DNA of 16,832 nt from Rhodospirillales bacterium (lineage in GTDB: Bacteria > Pseudomonadota > Alphaproteobacteria > Rhodospirillales > Defluviicoccaceae). Positions within the stretch are counted from its first letter, which is position 1. Every line of letters begins with the position of its first letter. The stretch lies in the NCBI GenBank assembly GCA_026125865.1, contig JAHCKI010000018.1:1-16832 (forward strand), given 5' to 3'. Under the pieces are notes generated by a model. That model made no database searches, was not told the DNA's origin, and was given only the letters and a program-made list of their open reading frames with translations. This document shows positions 6,645 to 15,100 of this stretch, piece after piece. Both the position numbers and the translations under genes were made by a program.

Positions 6645-6687
6645 TAGAGCACGACCGTGCGATTGAGCTCAATCGCACCGTGCTCTA
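6645..6687. repeat. AGAGCA-type inverted repeat, second palindrome
   Basis: TAGAGCACG + GTGCGATTGAG pairs with CTCAATCGCAC + CGTGCTCTA; the arms meet with almost no loop and ACC is bulged on the left. It has the same TAGAGC...GCTCTA termini as the neighbour, 14 bp away, but an unrelated interior. Together the pair looks like a composite dispersed repeat. The remaining bases of 6385-6729 carry no gene I can support. Confidence 0.7.
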
Positions 6688-6729
6688 GGGGAAGTGATGT
6701 GTACGACGTGATGCGTTGATGGAAATCAG

Positions 6730-7692
6730 GTGAACATGTTAACGGGCCCCAACGAATTCGACGCGCCGCTGACCACGATCGGTCTCAATGTGACGGAGCG
6801 CGTGACACCATCCGGCGAAAGTATCTTCACGGTGGAGGGCGATACCCATCCCCATCGCCATTTGATGCGCGAGCTTGGCGGCGACTGGGATCGCATACGC
6901 CAGCACTGGGTGTTCCAGAAATCGGACCCCCGGCCCCGGATCGTGGAACGGCTGAACGGCGCACCTATGACGCCGGGCTTTTCCGACAGCCAGGGTCAGG
7001 CGGTCCTCACCCAAACCAATCGCCCCCATTACTGGGGGCATCGGCAACGGCTGCGGGATCGGTTTCTCGGCGATGCGGACGAGGCACTGCCCGACTACGA
7101 GCTATTGGAGTTGTTGCTGTTTTTCTCCATCCAGCGCATCGACACCAAGCCGCTGGCCAAGGAATTGCTCAAGGAGTTCGGCAGTCTGGGGGGCGTCATC
7201 AACGCATCGCCCGAGCGCCTCGCGGCGCACGAACAGATCAACCACCACACCATCGCACTATTCAAGACGGTGCGCGCCTTCTCCCAGCGCATCATCCGCG
7301 AGGAGGTGGAAAACGCGCCGGTGTTGACCAGTTGGGACAAGCTGATCGACTATCTGCGCGCCTCCATGGCTCACGCCAAGGTGGAGCAGTCCCGCATTCT
7401 GTTCCTGGACCGCCGCAACGTACTGATCGCCGACGAGGTACAGCACACCGGCTCCATCGACCATACGCCGGTGTATCCGCGCGAAGTGGTCAAGCGGGCG
7501 CTGGCTCTCGATGCCTCGGCGCTGATCATGGTCCACAACCATCCCAGCAATCATCCCAAACCCTCCGACGGCGATATCCAAATGACCCGGGTCGTCAAAA
7601 AGGCTTTGGAGGGTGTCGGTGTCGTGCTGCACGACCACGTCATCGTTTCCCGCAAGGGCCAATCGAGCTTCAAACGCTTGGGCTTGCTGTAA
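6730..7692 (+). CDS. radC: RadC family JAB-domain protein (UPF0758) with N-terminal extension
   Basis: The protein has 320 residues from GTG 6730; ATG 6736 (M3) is an equally good start, since AGGTGA lies just before it. Residues about 100-200 match the RadC helix-hairpin-helix part (LPDYELLELLLFFSIQR, LLKEFGSLGGVINASPERL). Residues 205-320 are the JAB/MPN metalloprotease-like domain with E236, H269-x-H271-P-S and D282 as zinc ligands and catalytic Glu. The usual Gly after HxHPS is Asn274. Typical RadC is about 220-230 residues. The extra ~95 N-terminal residues hold an LGGDWDxxxxxWVF motif resembling short DUF5710-like modules. The RadC role in DNA repair has been questioned and its true function is not settled. 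The gene converges on the glycosyltransferase gene with a 32-bp gap and no clear terminator. Confidence 0.88.
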   Translation: MNMLTGPNEFDAPLTTIGLNVTERVTPSGESIFTVEGDTHPHRHLMRELGGDWDRIRQHWVFQKSDPRPRIVERLNGAPMTPGFSDSQGQAVLTQTNRPHYWGHRQRLRDRFLGDADEALPDYELLELLLFFSIQRIDTKPLAKELLKEFGSLGGVINASPERLAAHEQINHHTIALFKTVRAFSQRIIREEVENAPVLTSWDKLIDYLRASMAHAKVEQSRILFLDRRNVLIADEVQHTGSIDHTPVYPREVVKRALALDASALIMVHNHPSNHPKPSDGDIQMTRVVKKALEGVGVVLHDHVIVSRKGQSSFKRLGLL

Positions 7693-7724
7693 CGACGGGA
7701 GCGTTGCCGTTTCCGTTGCCGGGT

Positions 7725-9407
7725 TCAGCGTCCGCCTTGGAAGGCCGAAAGGCGTAGGCGATCGCCTTTGGAGTAGTTGATGCCCGCCGTCGAGCCCAAT
7801 TCTTTGAGGCTCAGTGCCAGTTCGGTGGCGGTGGCGCGGAACGCCTCTTCATGGCGATCACTGACAATGGCGACGGCGCCGGGGGTGGCGGCGAGGTGGC
7901 GGGCGGCGTCGGCGCCGTCGGTGAAGCGGGTGTCGGTGCCCAGTAGAAACACCAGACTTGGCTCGCTGAAGCCGGCGGTGGCCACGGCGCCGACACGGTC
8001 AGGCACGGCGGTCTCGACGATGGCGGCGGCCTCGCGGCTGAGCCACAGGGCGGAGAGGCGCGGCATCACCCATTCCAGGGTGGTTGCGATCAACGCACCG
8101 CCCAGCAGCAAGGCGGATACGGCCGCCGCCGGCGCGCGACCGCGCCACGCCAGGCGCAGGGTGACGACGACGGCCGCGAGCGCGGCAAAGAAGGGGATGA
8201 TGGACCAGGCGGTGAACCCGCCGCCCAACACCATGGGCAGTGCCAGCGCGGCGACACCGAGGACCAGGGCGAGGGCGGCCCATAGCCCATGGAGCGCTTT
8301 GACCCACGTGGCATCCAAACGGGTGATGATCCCGATCGCCGTTCCCCGCACCGCGTAGGCCGTCAACATCGCCAGGGCCGGATACAGGGGAAGCACATAG
8401 TGGGGCAGCTTGGTGGGGGTCAGTTCGAAGACGAGCCACGCGGGAACCAGCCAGGCTAGACAGAAACGCACCCCCGGGGTCGTCCGCGAACGCCAAGCGT
8501 GCACCAAGGCCGGCCACGCATACAGCGATCCCGGCCAGAAGAACGCCAGCATCAGCAATGCATGATAGCCTGGCCATGCGCCGTGGGACTCTTGGCCGGA
8601 CGCCACCTTTGACAGCAAATCCGCCCCGACCGAACCGGTATAGAAGGCGCCGTCGGTGGCGAACCATACGGCGATGCCCCACGGCAAGGCGATGGCGAGG
8701 GCGAGGGGGACACCTAGCTTCGGCCGCAGTCCCCTGAGCCAGCGCCAGTCGCGGTCGGCGACAACCAGGGCGATGACGGTAAGGGCTATGACCATCGGTG
8801 CGATGGGGCCCTTGACCAGGATCGCCAATCCTTGCGCCGCCCAGAAGGCGATGACGGCGGCGAGGCCAAGCGGCGCGGGGTCCGCGTTCGTTTGTTCTTC
8901 GGCGTCGGCTTCTCCACCGCGCCCGCGCATGTAGAGGCGCGCGAGCACCGCCTGGGAGGCGACGATCGTCGCCAACAGCACGGCATCGGTCTTGGCTTGG
9001 TGCGCTTCAAGAATGAGCAGCAGGGAGCCGGCCGTCAGGCCGGCACCGAGCAGGGCCGTGCGTCGATCGAACAGCCGGGTCCCGGCGGCGAAAACCAGCA
9101 ACGTGGCGAGCCAGGCGCCGATCACAGACGGTAGCCGGTAGGGCCAGATCGTGGTTTTCGCTTCACCGACGATGGAGACCGCGGCCGCTTGCAGCCAGTA
9201 GATGCCGACGGGTTTCTTGTGGCGGGGTTCGTCCTGGAAACGGATGTCGACGAAGTCGCCGGTTTCCAGCATTTGTTTGCTGGCTTGGGCGAACCGCGCC
9301 TCGTCCCGGTCGAGTGGCGGCAGGGTCGACAAACCGGGTACGAACAAGCACAGGCAGAAAAGAGTGAGGGCGAGGTAGCCCGCGATCGAAAAGGCGCTGT
9401 TCCTCAT
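7725..9407 (-). CDS. ArnT/PMT-type lipid-linked sugar transferase (GT-C fold)
   Basis: This 560-residue inner-membrane protein has about a dozen hydrophobic segments. The first periplasmic loop carries PLDRDEARFAQASKQMLETGDF, with the acidic pair D35-E36 expected to be catalytic in GT-C enzymes, followed by HKKPVGIYW, a signature of the ArnT (GT83) branch. Such enzymes move a sugar from undecaprenyl phosphate to lipid A or to protein outside the cytoplasmic membrane. ArnT itself adds L-Ara4N, but no other arn genes are present, so donor and acceptor are unknown. The start codon overlaps the stop of rlmN by ATGA, so the two genes are probably cotranscribed. Length is close to the ~550 of ArnT. 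Confidence 0.88.
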   Translation of the reverse strand: MRNSAFSIAGYLALTLFCLCLFVPGLSTLPPLDRDEARFAQASKQMLETGDFVDIRFQDEPRHKKPVGIYWLQAAAVSIVGEAKTTIWPYRLPSVIGAWLATLLVFAAGTRLFDRRTALLGAGLTAGSLLLILEAHQAKTDAVLLATIVASQAVLARLYMRGRGGEADAEEQTNADPAPLGLAAVIAFWAAQGLAILVKGPIAPMVIALTVIALVVADRDWRWLRGLRPKLGVPLALAIALPWGIAVWFATDGAFYTGSVGADLLSKVASGQESHGAWPGYHALLMLAFFWPGSLYAWPALVHAWRSRTTPGVRFCLAWLVPAWLVFELTPTKLPHYVLPLYPALAMLTAYAVRGTAIGIITRLDATWVKALHGLWAALALVLGVAALALPMVLGGGFTAWSIIPFFAALAAVVVTLRLAWRGRAPAAAVSALLLGGALIATTLEWVMPRLSALWLSREAAAIVETAVPDRVGAVATAGFSEPSLVFLLGTDTRFTDGADAARHLAATPGAVAIVSDRHEEAFRATATELALSLKELGSTAGINYSKGDRLRLSAFQGGR

Positions 9408-10534
9408 GTCGGCAAGGAGGGGTGGTGGTCATCATTGATGCCGGCGGCGAGGCGCGCCTTGAGCCGGGTGAGCCGCTCGCGCTCGCTGGCGGACCGCAAC
9501 TGACCGCAGGCCGCCATGATGTCGCGGCCGCGCGGCACCCGGATCGGCGCGGTGAAACCGGCGTCGTTGAGGATCGCCGCGAAACGCCGGATGACCGGCA
9601 TCGGCGAACAAGCATAGGGCGCGCCGGGCCAGACGTTGAACGGTATGAGATTGAACTTGGCGGGAATACCGCGCACCAGGTCGGCCAGCGCCCGGGCGTC
9701 GGCCGGGGAATCGTTGATCCCCTTCAGCATCACATACTCGAAGGTGATCCGGCGCGCATTGTCGGCGCCCGGATACTCCCGACACGCCTGCATCAATGCC
9801 GCGATGGGGTATTTACGGTTGATGGGCATGAGCGAGCTGCGCAGGTCGTCGGTCACGGCGTGGAGGCTGATCGCCAGTTTGACACCGAGTTCTGCGCCCA
9901 CGCGTCGGATCATGGGCACGACACCGGAGGTGGAAAGCGTGATCCGCCGCTTGGAAATAGCGATCCCCTCGGGGTCCATGATGATCCGCAGCGCGCGTGC
10001 AACGTTGTCGTAGTTGAACAGCGGTTCCCCCATGCCCATGACCACGATGTTGGACAACAGCCGCTCGCCACCCGGCGTCGGCCACTCGCCGAAGGAGTCT
10101 CTGGCCGTCAGCAATTGGGCGACGATCTCACCGGCTTCAAGGTTGCGGACGAGGCGCTGAGTCCCGGTATGGCAGAAGCGGCAGGTCAACGTGCACCCCA
10201 CCTGCGACGATACGCACACCGCGCCGCGATCGTCCTCCGGAATGAAGACGGTTTCGGCCTCGGAGCCGTCTTCGAAGCGGAGCAGCCACTTTCGCGAACC
10301 GTCGTCGGAGATTTGCTCGCGGCTGACCTCCGGGCGGGCGATGGTAAACCGCTCGGCAAGGCGTGAGCGCAGCGGTTTGGCGAGGGTGGTCATGCCATCG
10401 AAATCGCGTGCACCACGATGGTAGATCCAGTGCCAGATCTGACGTGCACGAAAGCTCGGCTCACCGATGGCGGTCAGTTGGTGTTCCAGGGCGTCGCGTG
10501 AAAGCCCGACCAGATTGATTCGTTCGTCCGTCAT
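9404..10534 (-). CDS. rlmN: Dual-specificity 23S rRNA/tRNA adenine-C2 methyltransferase RlmN
   Basis: This 376-residue cytoplasmic radical-SAM enzyme methylates C2 of A2503 in 23S rRNA and A37 in some tRNAs. The [4Fe-4S]-binding CTLTCRFC gives C114, C118 and C121. The SAM-binding VMGMGEPLFNYDNV, the RRITLSTSGVVP block and the C-terminal C343 (AACGQL), the methyl-carrying cysteine of the family, are all present, so it should be active. ATG 10534 is chosen because the family alignment begins at MTDERINLVGLSR. An in-frame TTG 36 nt upstream adds only 12 atypical residues. No strong ribosome-binding site precedes the ATG. The gene ends in an ATGA overlap with the downstream glycosyltransferase gene. 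Confidence 0.96.
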   Translation of the reverse strand: MTDERINLVGLSRDALEHQLTAIGEPSFRARQIWHWIYHRGARDFDGMTTLAKPLRSRLAERFTIARPEVSREQISDDGSRKWLLRFEDGSEAETVFIPEDDRGAVCVSSQVGCTLTCRFCHTGTQRLVRNLEAGEIVAQLLTARDSFGEWPTPGGERLLSNIVVMGMGEPLFNYDNVARALRIIMDPEGIAISKRRITLSTSGVVPMIRRVGAELGVKLAISLHAVTDDLRSSLMPINRKYPIAALMQACREYPGADNARRITFEYVMLKGINDSPADARALADLVRGIPAKFNLIPFNVWPGAPYACSPMPVIRRFAAILNDAGFTAPIRVPRGRDIMAACGQLRSASERERLTRLKARLAAGINDDHHPSLPT

Positions 10535-10661
10535 TGCGGAATGAATAAAGCAAACCGCACCAGCGCCCAATCACCATTCTCGTAGGGCCATTGCGGGCTT
10601 TCTCTCTACTGGGGGCGCGGTGTGGGTTGTATGCCCGAAAAGCGCTCAAGCTCAATTGTGG

Positions 10662-10688
10662 CTCACCCTTCGACAAGCTCAGGATGAG
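10662..10688. repeat. Short dispersed intergenic repeat (CTTCGACAAGCTCAGG type)
   Basis: CTCACCCTTCGACAAGCTC followed by AGGATGAG is an imperfect palindrome of a kind I recognise as a very common dispersed intergenic repeat in proteobacterial genomes. It lies between rlmN and the terminator of the zinc-ribbon genes. Copy number elsewhere cannot be judged from this window. Confidence 0.45.
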
Positions 10689-10702
10689 GTACACCTACCC
10701 CC

Positions 10703-10741
10703 AAAAAACTACACCTTATGGGGAGCCCATTAAACCATAAG
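10703..10741 (-). terminator. Probable intrinsic terminator of the zinc-ribbon gene pair
   Basis: Read on the minus strand, a 7-bp stem CTTATGG (10741-10735) pairs with CCATAAG (10721-10715) across a 13-nt loop. A run of six T follows six bases later (10708-10703). It sits 22 bp after the stop of the 126-residue gene and in the right orientation, so it should end that transcript before rlmN. Confidence 0.5.
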
Positions 10742-10763
10742 CCTGAAACTGCAGAGGTGAGCC

Positions 10764-11144
10764 CTAGGCTGCAGGGGTGAGGGGTTCCTCGGTTGGGATG
10801 GTTTGTAGAAGGCCGCCCCGCGCTTCCAGCCGCAGGCGGGCAATCTCGCCTTCGACGGCGCCGATTTCCATATAGCTTTCGGGTTGCGCCAGCTTGCAGA
10901 CCTTACACACCTTCGCCGCCCGGCGGATCACCTCACCGCAATGCTGACACGGCTTCGTCTCGACCGTGGCCGCGTGTTTCGACACGGATGAGCTTCCGTC
11001 CGCCTTCGCCGCCATTTTACGCAAACGCAGGGCCTTGCGTATGCTGCCGATCTCGGTTTCGAGGCACTCCACGACGCCGCTGAGTCGTGCTACATCGGCC
11101 TTGGCTTGGTCGAGTTCCTCTCGATAGTTTTCGTAACCGAACAT
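10764..11144 (-). CDS. Small coiled-coil zinc-ribbon protein, function unknown
   Basis: The 126-residue soluble protein has no recognised family name. Residues 7-42 are charged and heptad-like (YREELDQAKADVARLSGVV...), a likely coiled coil. A zinc ribbon CQHCG...KVCKVC follows with C66, C69, C80 and C83 (C-x2-C-x10-C-x2-C). A second helical stretch (92-109) and a short acidic tail end it. ATG 11144 is preferred because GGGGGA lies about 8 nt upstream; a GTG at 11165 in the same frame would make that box part of the coding sequence. It follows the 155-residue membrane zinc-ribbon gene in the same direction, 68 bp away, and shares its ribbon spacing, so the two are probably cotranscribed and may work together. 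A structural or DNA/RNA-binding role is possible but unproven. Confidence 0.72.
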   Translation of the reverse strand: MFGYENYREELDQAKADVARLSGVVECLETEIGSIRKALRLRKMAAKADGSSSVSKHAATVETKPCQHCGEVIRRAAKVCKVCKLAQPESYMEIGAVEGEIARLRLEARGGLLQTIPTEEPLTPAA

Positions 11145-11180
11145 CGCATCGTCCCCCGTTCCCACTCAACGTTTTACGTT

Positions 11181-11219
11181 CGAATCTTAAGCGCGAATCT
11201 TAAGCTCGAAATTCAAGCG
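11181..11219. repeat. Three tandem 13-bp repeats
   Basis: CGAATCTTAAGCG (11181-11193), CGAATCTTAAGCT (11194-11206) and CGAAATTCAAGCG (11207-11219) stand head to tail; the first two differ at one base and the third at three or four. The array overlaps the last codons of the 155-residue gene and occupies the gap before the 126-residue gene. It may arise from slippage or be an iteron-like binding site. Confidence 0.6.
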
Positions 11220-11680
11220 TGCTGTTTTTCGACTTTTTGCGGCGCGCCGTTCTCGGCCGCGACAAACTCCTCAAGCTTCCTAATGTTGGGTCGCTCACAA
11301 TGACGGCAGGTCAGTGCCGAAGCCGGCATGATCTCGTCACAGAAAAAGCACCGCACCGAATCACTGATTCGTATTTCTTCCTTGGACTTACGGCCGTGTG
11401 CGTCAACCGGAGCCGGAGAAAAAGCGACCGGCGAGACACCACCCAGTTTGCGCCGTAGGGTGGCGGCGTCGGCGCGAAGTTTGTTGATTCGAGAGTGCAA
11501 ACGCACCCGCAGCCGCCGGAGATGTTGTAGCCGAGCCGTACGGAAACCGAGAAAGAAGATCCTGGCGAGCGCCAGGGCGGCAACCAGTGTGACCAAAGCT
11601 ATAACAGCGTCAATCATCACCCGCGGATCGCCTCTGGAAAGGCTATCCAGAAATCCAATCACGTTGCCGATCGCATCCAT
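11213..11680 (-). CDS. Membrane-anchored zinc-ribbon protein, function unknown
   Basis: The 155-residue protein has one membrane span at about 22-44 (VMIDAVIALVTLVAALALARIFF split across the span), then a strongly basic, helical, coiled-coil-like stretch (48-80), a flexible Pro/Ala segment and a C-terminal zinc ribbon with C111, C114, C125 and C128 (C-x2-C-x10-C-x2-C). The basic residues after the span suggest that the ribbon faces the cytoplasm. AGGAAG lies about 10 nt before the ATG. It is first in a two-gene minus-strand unit with the 126-residue zinc-ribbon gene. I do not recognise the family. The paired ribbons could form an intermolecular zinc-dependent contact, which is a guess. Confidence 0.75.
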   Translation of the reverse strand: MDAIGNVIGFLDSLSRGDPRVMIDAVIALVTLVAALALARIFFLGFRTARLQHLRRLRVRLHSRINKLRADAATLRRKLGGVSPVAFSPAPVDAHGRKSKEEIRISDSVRCFFCDEIMPASALTCRHCERPNIRKLEEFVAAENGAPQKVEKQHA

Positions 11681-11993
11681 AGTTTTTTCTTCCTATAGTG
11701 ATTCTCTACACCTAGCCGGAACTCACCATCAACTACTAATAGTTGATGTCCGCAAATTTTCATCAGCTGTTGTAAATATCACGCACTTCGATTCTTGCCG
11801 CCAGACCCAGGCCTTTCGCATGCCCGCAACGCAACAGTTTGAACGTGAAAGAAAACGCCAAACCGTTCATGCTTGGTACCGATTCGATTTCGCCCCGCGA
11901 ACTTGAGATGGTGATTTGCGTCCTCCCCGCATTGGATGCAGTGTACATCAAATCTGCGTCAAGAGCGACACTAACGACGAGCAAAATATAGTA

Positions 11994-12009
11994 TGTGATC
12001 TGCATCACA
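11994..12009. promoter_or_regulatory. Perfect CRP/FNR-family binding palindrome
   Basis: TGTGATCTGCATCACA has the exact TGTGA-N6-TCACA form of a CRP half-site pair, with the inner TC/GA also matching. The centre is about 320 bp upstream of the membrane zinc-ribbon ATG (minus strand) and 120 bp beyond the end of the RND gene. The distance is long for direct activation, so either an unseen small RNA or gene starts nearer, or the site is fortuitous. Confidence 0.4.
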
Positions 12010-12021
12010 CACGAACAACAG

Positions 12022-12047
12022 AAAAAAAAGTGTCGTCCCTTTTGGGA
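12022..12047 (-). terminator. Weak terminator-like element after the RND gene
   Basis: On the minus strand a 4-bp stem TCCC-AAAA-GGGA (12047-12036) is followed after six bases by eight T residues (12029-12022). It lies about 80 bp downstream of the RND stop in the correct orientation. The short stem makes it a marginal call. Confidence 0.3.
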
Positions 12048-12127
12048 GCTGAAATAAGGCAGAGCTTCGGGGGGCAACAAGATTGTATATTTCGCGTGAA
12101 TATGGCCCAAAAAGGGGTGAAAAAGTC

Positions 12128-15100
12128 TTACGGGACTGTTGAGTCCACGCTCGACAACGGTTCGGCCCTCGAATCCCTTTCGGAGGTGGTCAGTCCCAAG
12201 TCATCGAGAAGGGCGTAAGCGGCGGGAATCAGGACCAGCACAAGGACCGTCGACGCCATCAATCCGAACGCCAGCGACGCAACCAGGGGCACGAGAACCT
12301 GGGCCTGCAGGCTGCGCTCGAACAGCAGCGGCAGGAGACCGGCAATCGTCGTCAGCGATGTGAGTAGGACGGCGCGAAAGCGCTGGCGGCTGGCACGGGT
12401 CGCTGCGGTTACCGCATCAAGACCGTCGGCCACGTTCCGCTTCACGAACAGCACGAGAAGAATGGAATCATTGACAACGATACCGGCGAGGGAGGCCGCT
12501 CCCAGCGCGCTCGGCATCGAAAGGTCAAGGCCAACGATCAAATGCCCCCAAACAACGCCGATGGCGGCGAAGGGTATGGCCAACATGACGATGATGGGTT
12601 CGAGATAGCTTCGGAACTGAAAGCTCAACAACAGGAAGACTCCGAGCAGGCCGATGAGAAATCTGCGTTGCATCGACGAACCGGTCTCTCTCTGCGTCTT
12701 CGCCTGCCCTTCGAGGGAAATTTGGATGCCGGGATGACTTTCCGTCAGTTGGGGGAGGAAGCGGGCGCCCGTATCGGCGAGAAGCTCGTTCGTATTGATG
12801 ACCTCGGGGTCGGTGTCGCCCCGCAGCGTTACCGTCCGCAATCCGTCGATGCGAGAGATTCTGGCGACACCCCGACCCGTCTCGATGACCGCCACCGCCG
12901 ACAAGGGCGCCTGTTCGCCATTCGGTAACGTCACTGAAAAGTTGTCGAGGTCGGCGAGGCTGTCTTGACCCCTCGGATCCAGTTGCACGTCGATTTCGAA
13001 TCCTTCCGTCGCCACTTGGATCTCGTCGGCGGTCCTTCCGTGGTAGGCGGCGCGCAACTGACCGGCCAGGGTCGCGGCGTTGATGCCGAGCGCCAGTGCG
13101 CCTTCTCGCAATTTCAGCCGGATCTCGGGTTTGCCCGGCCGGAGATCGTCCTGCAGGTCGGTTACACCCGGATAACGGGCAAGCCAGGCATTCAACTCTT
13201 CGGCTGCCGCCTTGAGTTGTGCCAGGTCACGCCCCTTGAGGCGGATTTCGATCGGGACGCCCCCCGGCCCTATCTGCGGCTCGGTGAAGCCAAGGGCGAG
13301 AACGTCCGGGATGGTGCCCGTTTCCCGCCGCCAAAGATTGAGGACATCGGCAAGACGGGCATTGCGATGTTCCGCGTGCAACAGATCGACGCTGACCGTC
13401 GCCACGTGGGGTCCCGATTCATAGGCATCCACGTTGCGGTTGTACTGAGTGAGAATGTTGCGGATGAGAGATTGGCCTTCCGGTTGATCCGGTGAAAGGG
13501 CTGCGTCGACGCGGTGAAGTGCGGCTACCACCCGATCGACGACGCCTTCCGTTTGTGACAGCGATGTCCCTTGGGGGAGAAGGACGCGTGCTTCGATGAC
13601 ATCACCGTCCAATTCGGGAAACACCCTGAATTTGACGACACCACCGGCGATCAGGCTGATTGACGCCAGAAAAGCCATGGTCACCAGTCCGAAGGTCAGG
13701 TATCTCCACGTTACAGCGAGGTCAACGAGACGGCCGAGGACATTCTCTCGTATTCGATCGAAGCCGGTATCGAAGCGGCGTCTAAAGGCGCTTTCTCGAT
13801 TCCGTCCGAGACCGTGCGCAATGTGGTGCGGCAACACCGTGAAGGCTTCGATCAAACTGACGGCCAACGTGACGATGAGCACCACGGGCACGACCCGTAA
13901 TACCTTACCCAGGTCGCCTTCGAGAAACGCCAAGGGTCCGAAGACGCACGCCGTCGTGGCAAACGAGGACAGAACGCCGGCGGCAACCTCGCGGGTGCCC
14001 TCGATCGCCGCGTGCAGACGAGACTCGCCGCGGCTTATGCGGTGGGCGATGTTCTCCGCTATGACGATGGAATCATCCATGATCAGGCCGATCGCGATGA
14101 GGAGCGCCACCATCGTCAGCATGTTGATCGAGTAGCCAATGGCCACGAGGACGAAAAGCGAGCCCAGGAACGAAGCCGGCAACCCCATGGCTACCCAAAA
14201 TGCGAATCGAAAGGAGAAAAAAAGCCAGAGCACCATAAAAACCAGCCCGAGACCGAGGGCACCGTTGTCGAGGAGCATGGTCAGCCGATCCTCGACGATG
14301 GATGCGACATCGCGGGTCAATTCGAACGTCACGCCCGGTGGCGCGGTGCGACGTTCCGCAGATACGAATGTCCGCACCGCCTCGACGACAGTCAAGGTGT
14401 CCTGATCCTTGGTCTTGTTGACCTGGAGCACGGCTGCGCGTTGACCGTCTAAGAAAACGCGATCCTCTTCGGTCTTGAACCGATCCGTGATGGTGGCGAT
14501 TTCGCCGAGTCGCAATTCAGCGCCGCTTTCACCACCGAGAATCACCAGATCCTCGAAGCCGCGTGGGTTGCGGCGCTCGTCGGCGTAGCGAACGAGGATA
14601 TCGCGCTCGCGCGTCTCGATGATGCCGGACGGAAGGTCGATGTTCTGGCTCGAGATGATCGAGGCGACGTCACTGACGCTCAGTCCATAACGGCGCAACG
14701 CCACCGCATCCAGTTCGATGCGGATCTGCCGTTCCGAGAAGCCGAGCAGGTCAACCTGACTGACCTCGTCGAGACGGGTCAAACGATCCCGAATCTCTTC
14801 GGCATAGACCTTCAGGTCCGGCTCCGCCATGGGACCGGCGACGGCGATGGAAACCACCATGTCGGTCCGCGCAAGTTCGCGGATGATCGGCGTTTCAGTC
14901 ACCTCGGGGAAATCGTCAACCGCATCGATCTCCGTCTTCACGTCGGTCATGAAACGATTGACGTCACCACCGGCCACCATCTCGATGGTCGCCGTGGCGA
15001 TGCTCTCCCTGGCGTCGCACACAATTTCTTCCACCTCGGCGAGACCGTCGACCGCGTCCTCGATCCGCTGACAGATGGCCTCTTCGACCATTTCGGCGCC

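Larger units (their letters stand above)
11681..12127. other. Lower-GC intergenic region between the RND and zinc-ribbon genes
   Basis: These 447 bp are visibly richer in A+T than the flanking genes. They contain a CRP/FNR-type palindrome (11994-12009), a weak terminator-like element (12022-12047) and, on the minus strand, an open frame of 115 codons with Cys/Phe-rich, unfamily-like translation that I do not accept as a gene. The promoter of the zinc-ribbon unit should lie here, but no -35/-10 pair stands out. Confidence 0.4.

Noticed and set aside
4671..6678. Two long antisense open frames (431 and 439 codons) over znuCB
   Set aside because: They are antisense shadows of high-GC genes; translations are rich in Arg, His and Gln without domains.
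11763..12110. 115-codon minus-strand open frame
   Set aside because: The translation is Cys/Phe-rich with no domain, it contains the CRP-type palindrome, and no ribosome-binding site was seen. It could be a decayed or repeat-derived fragment.
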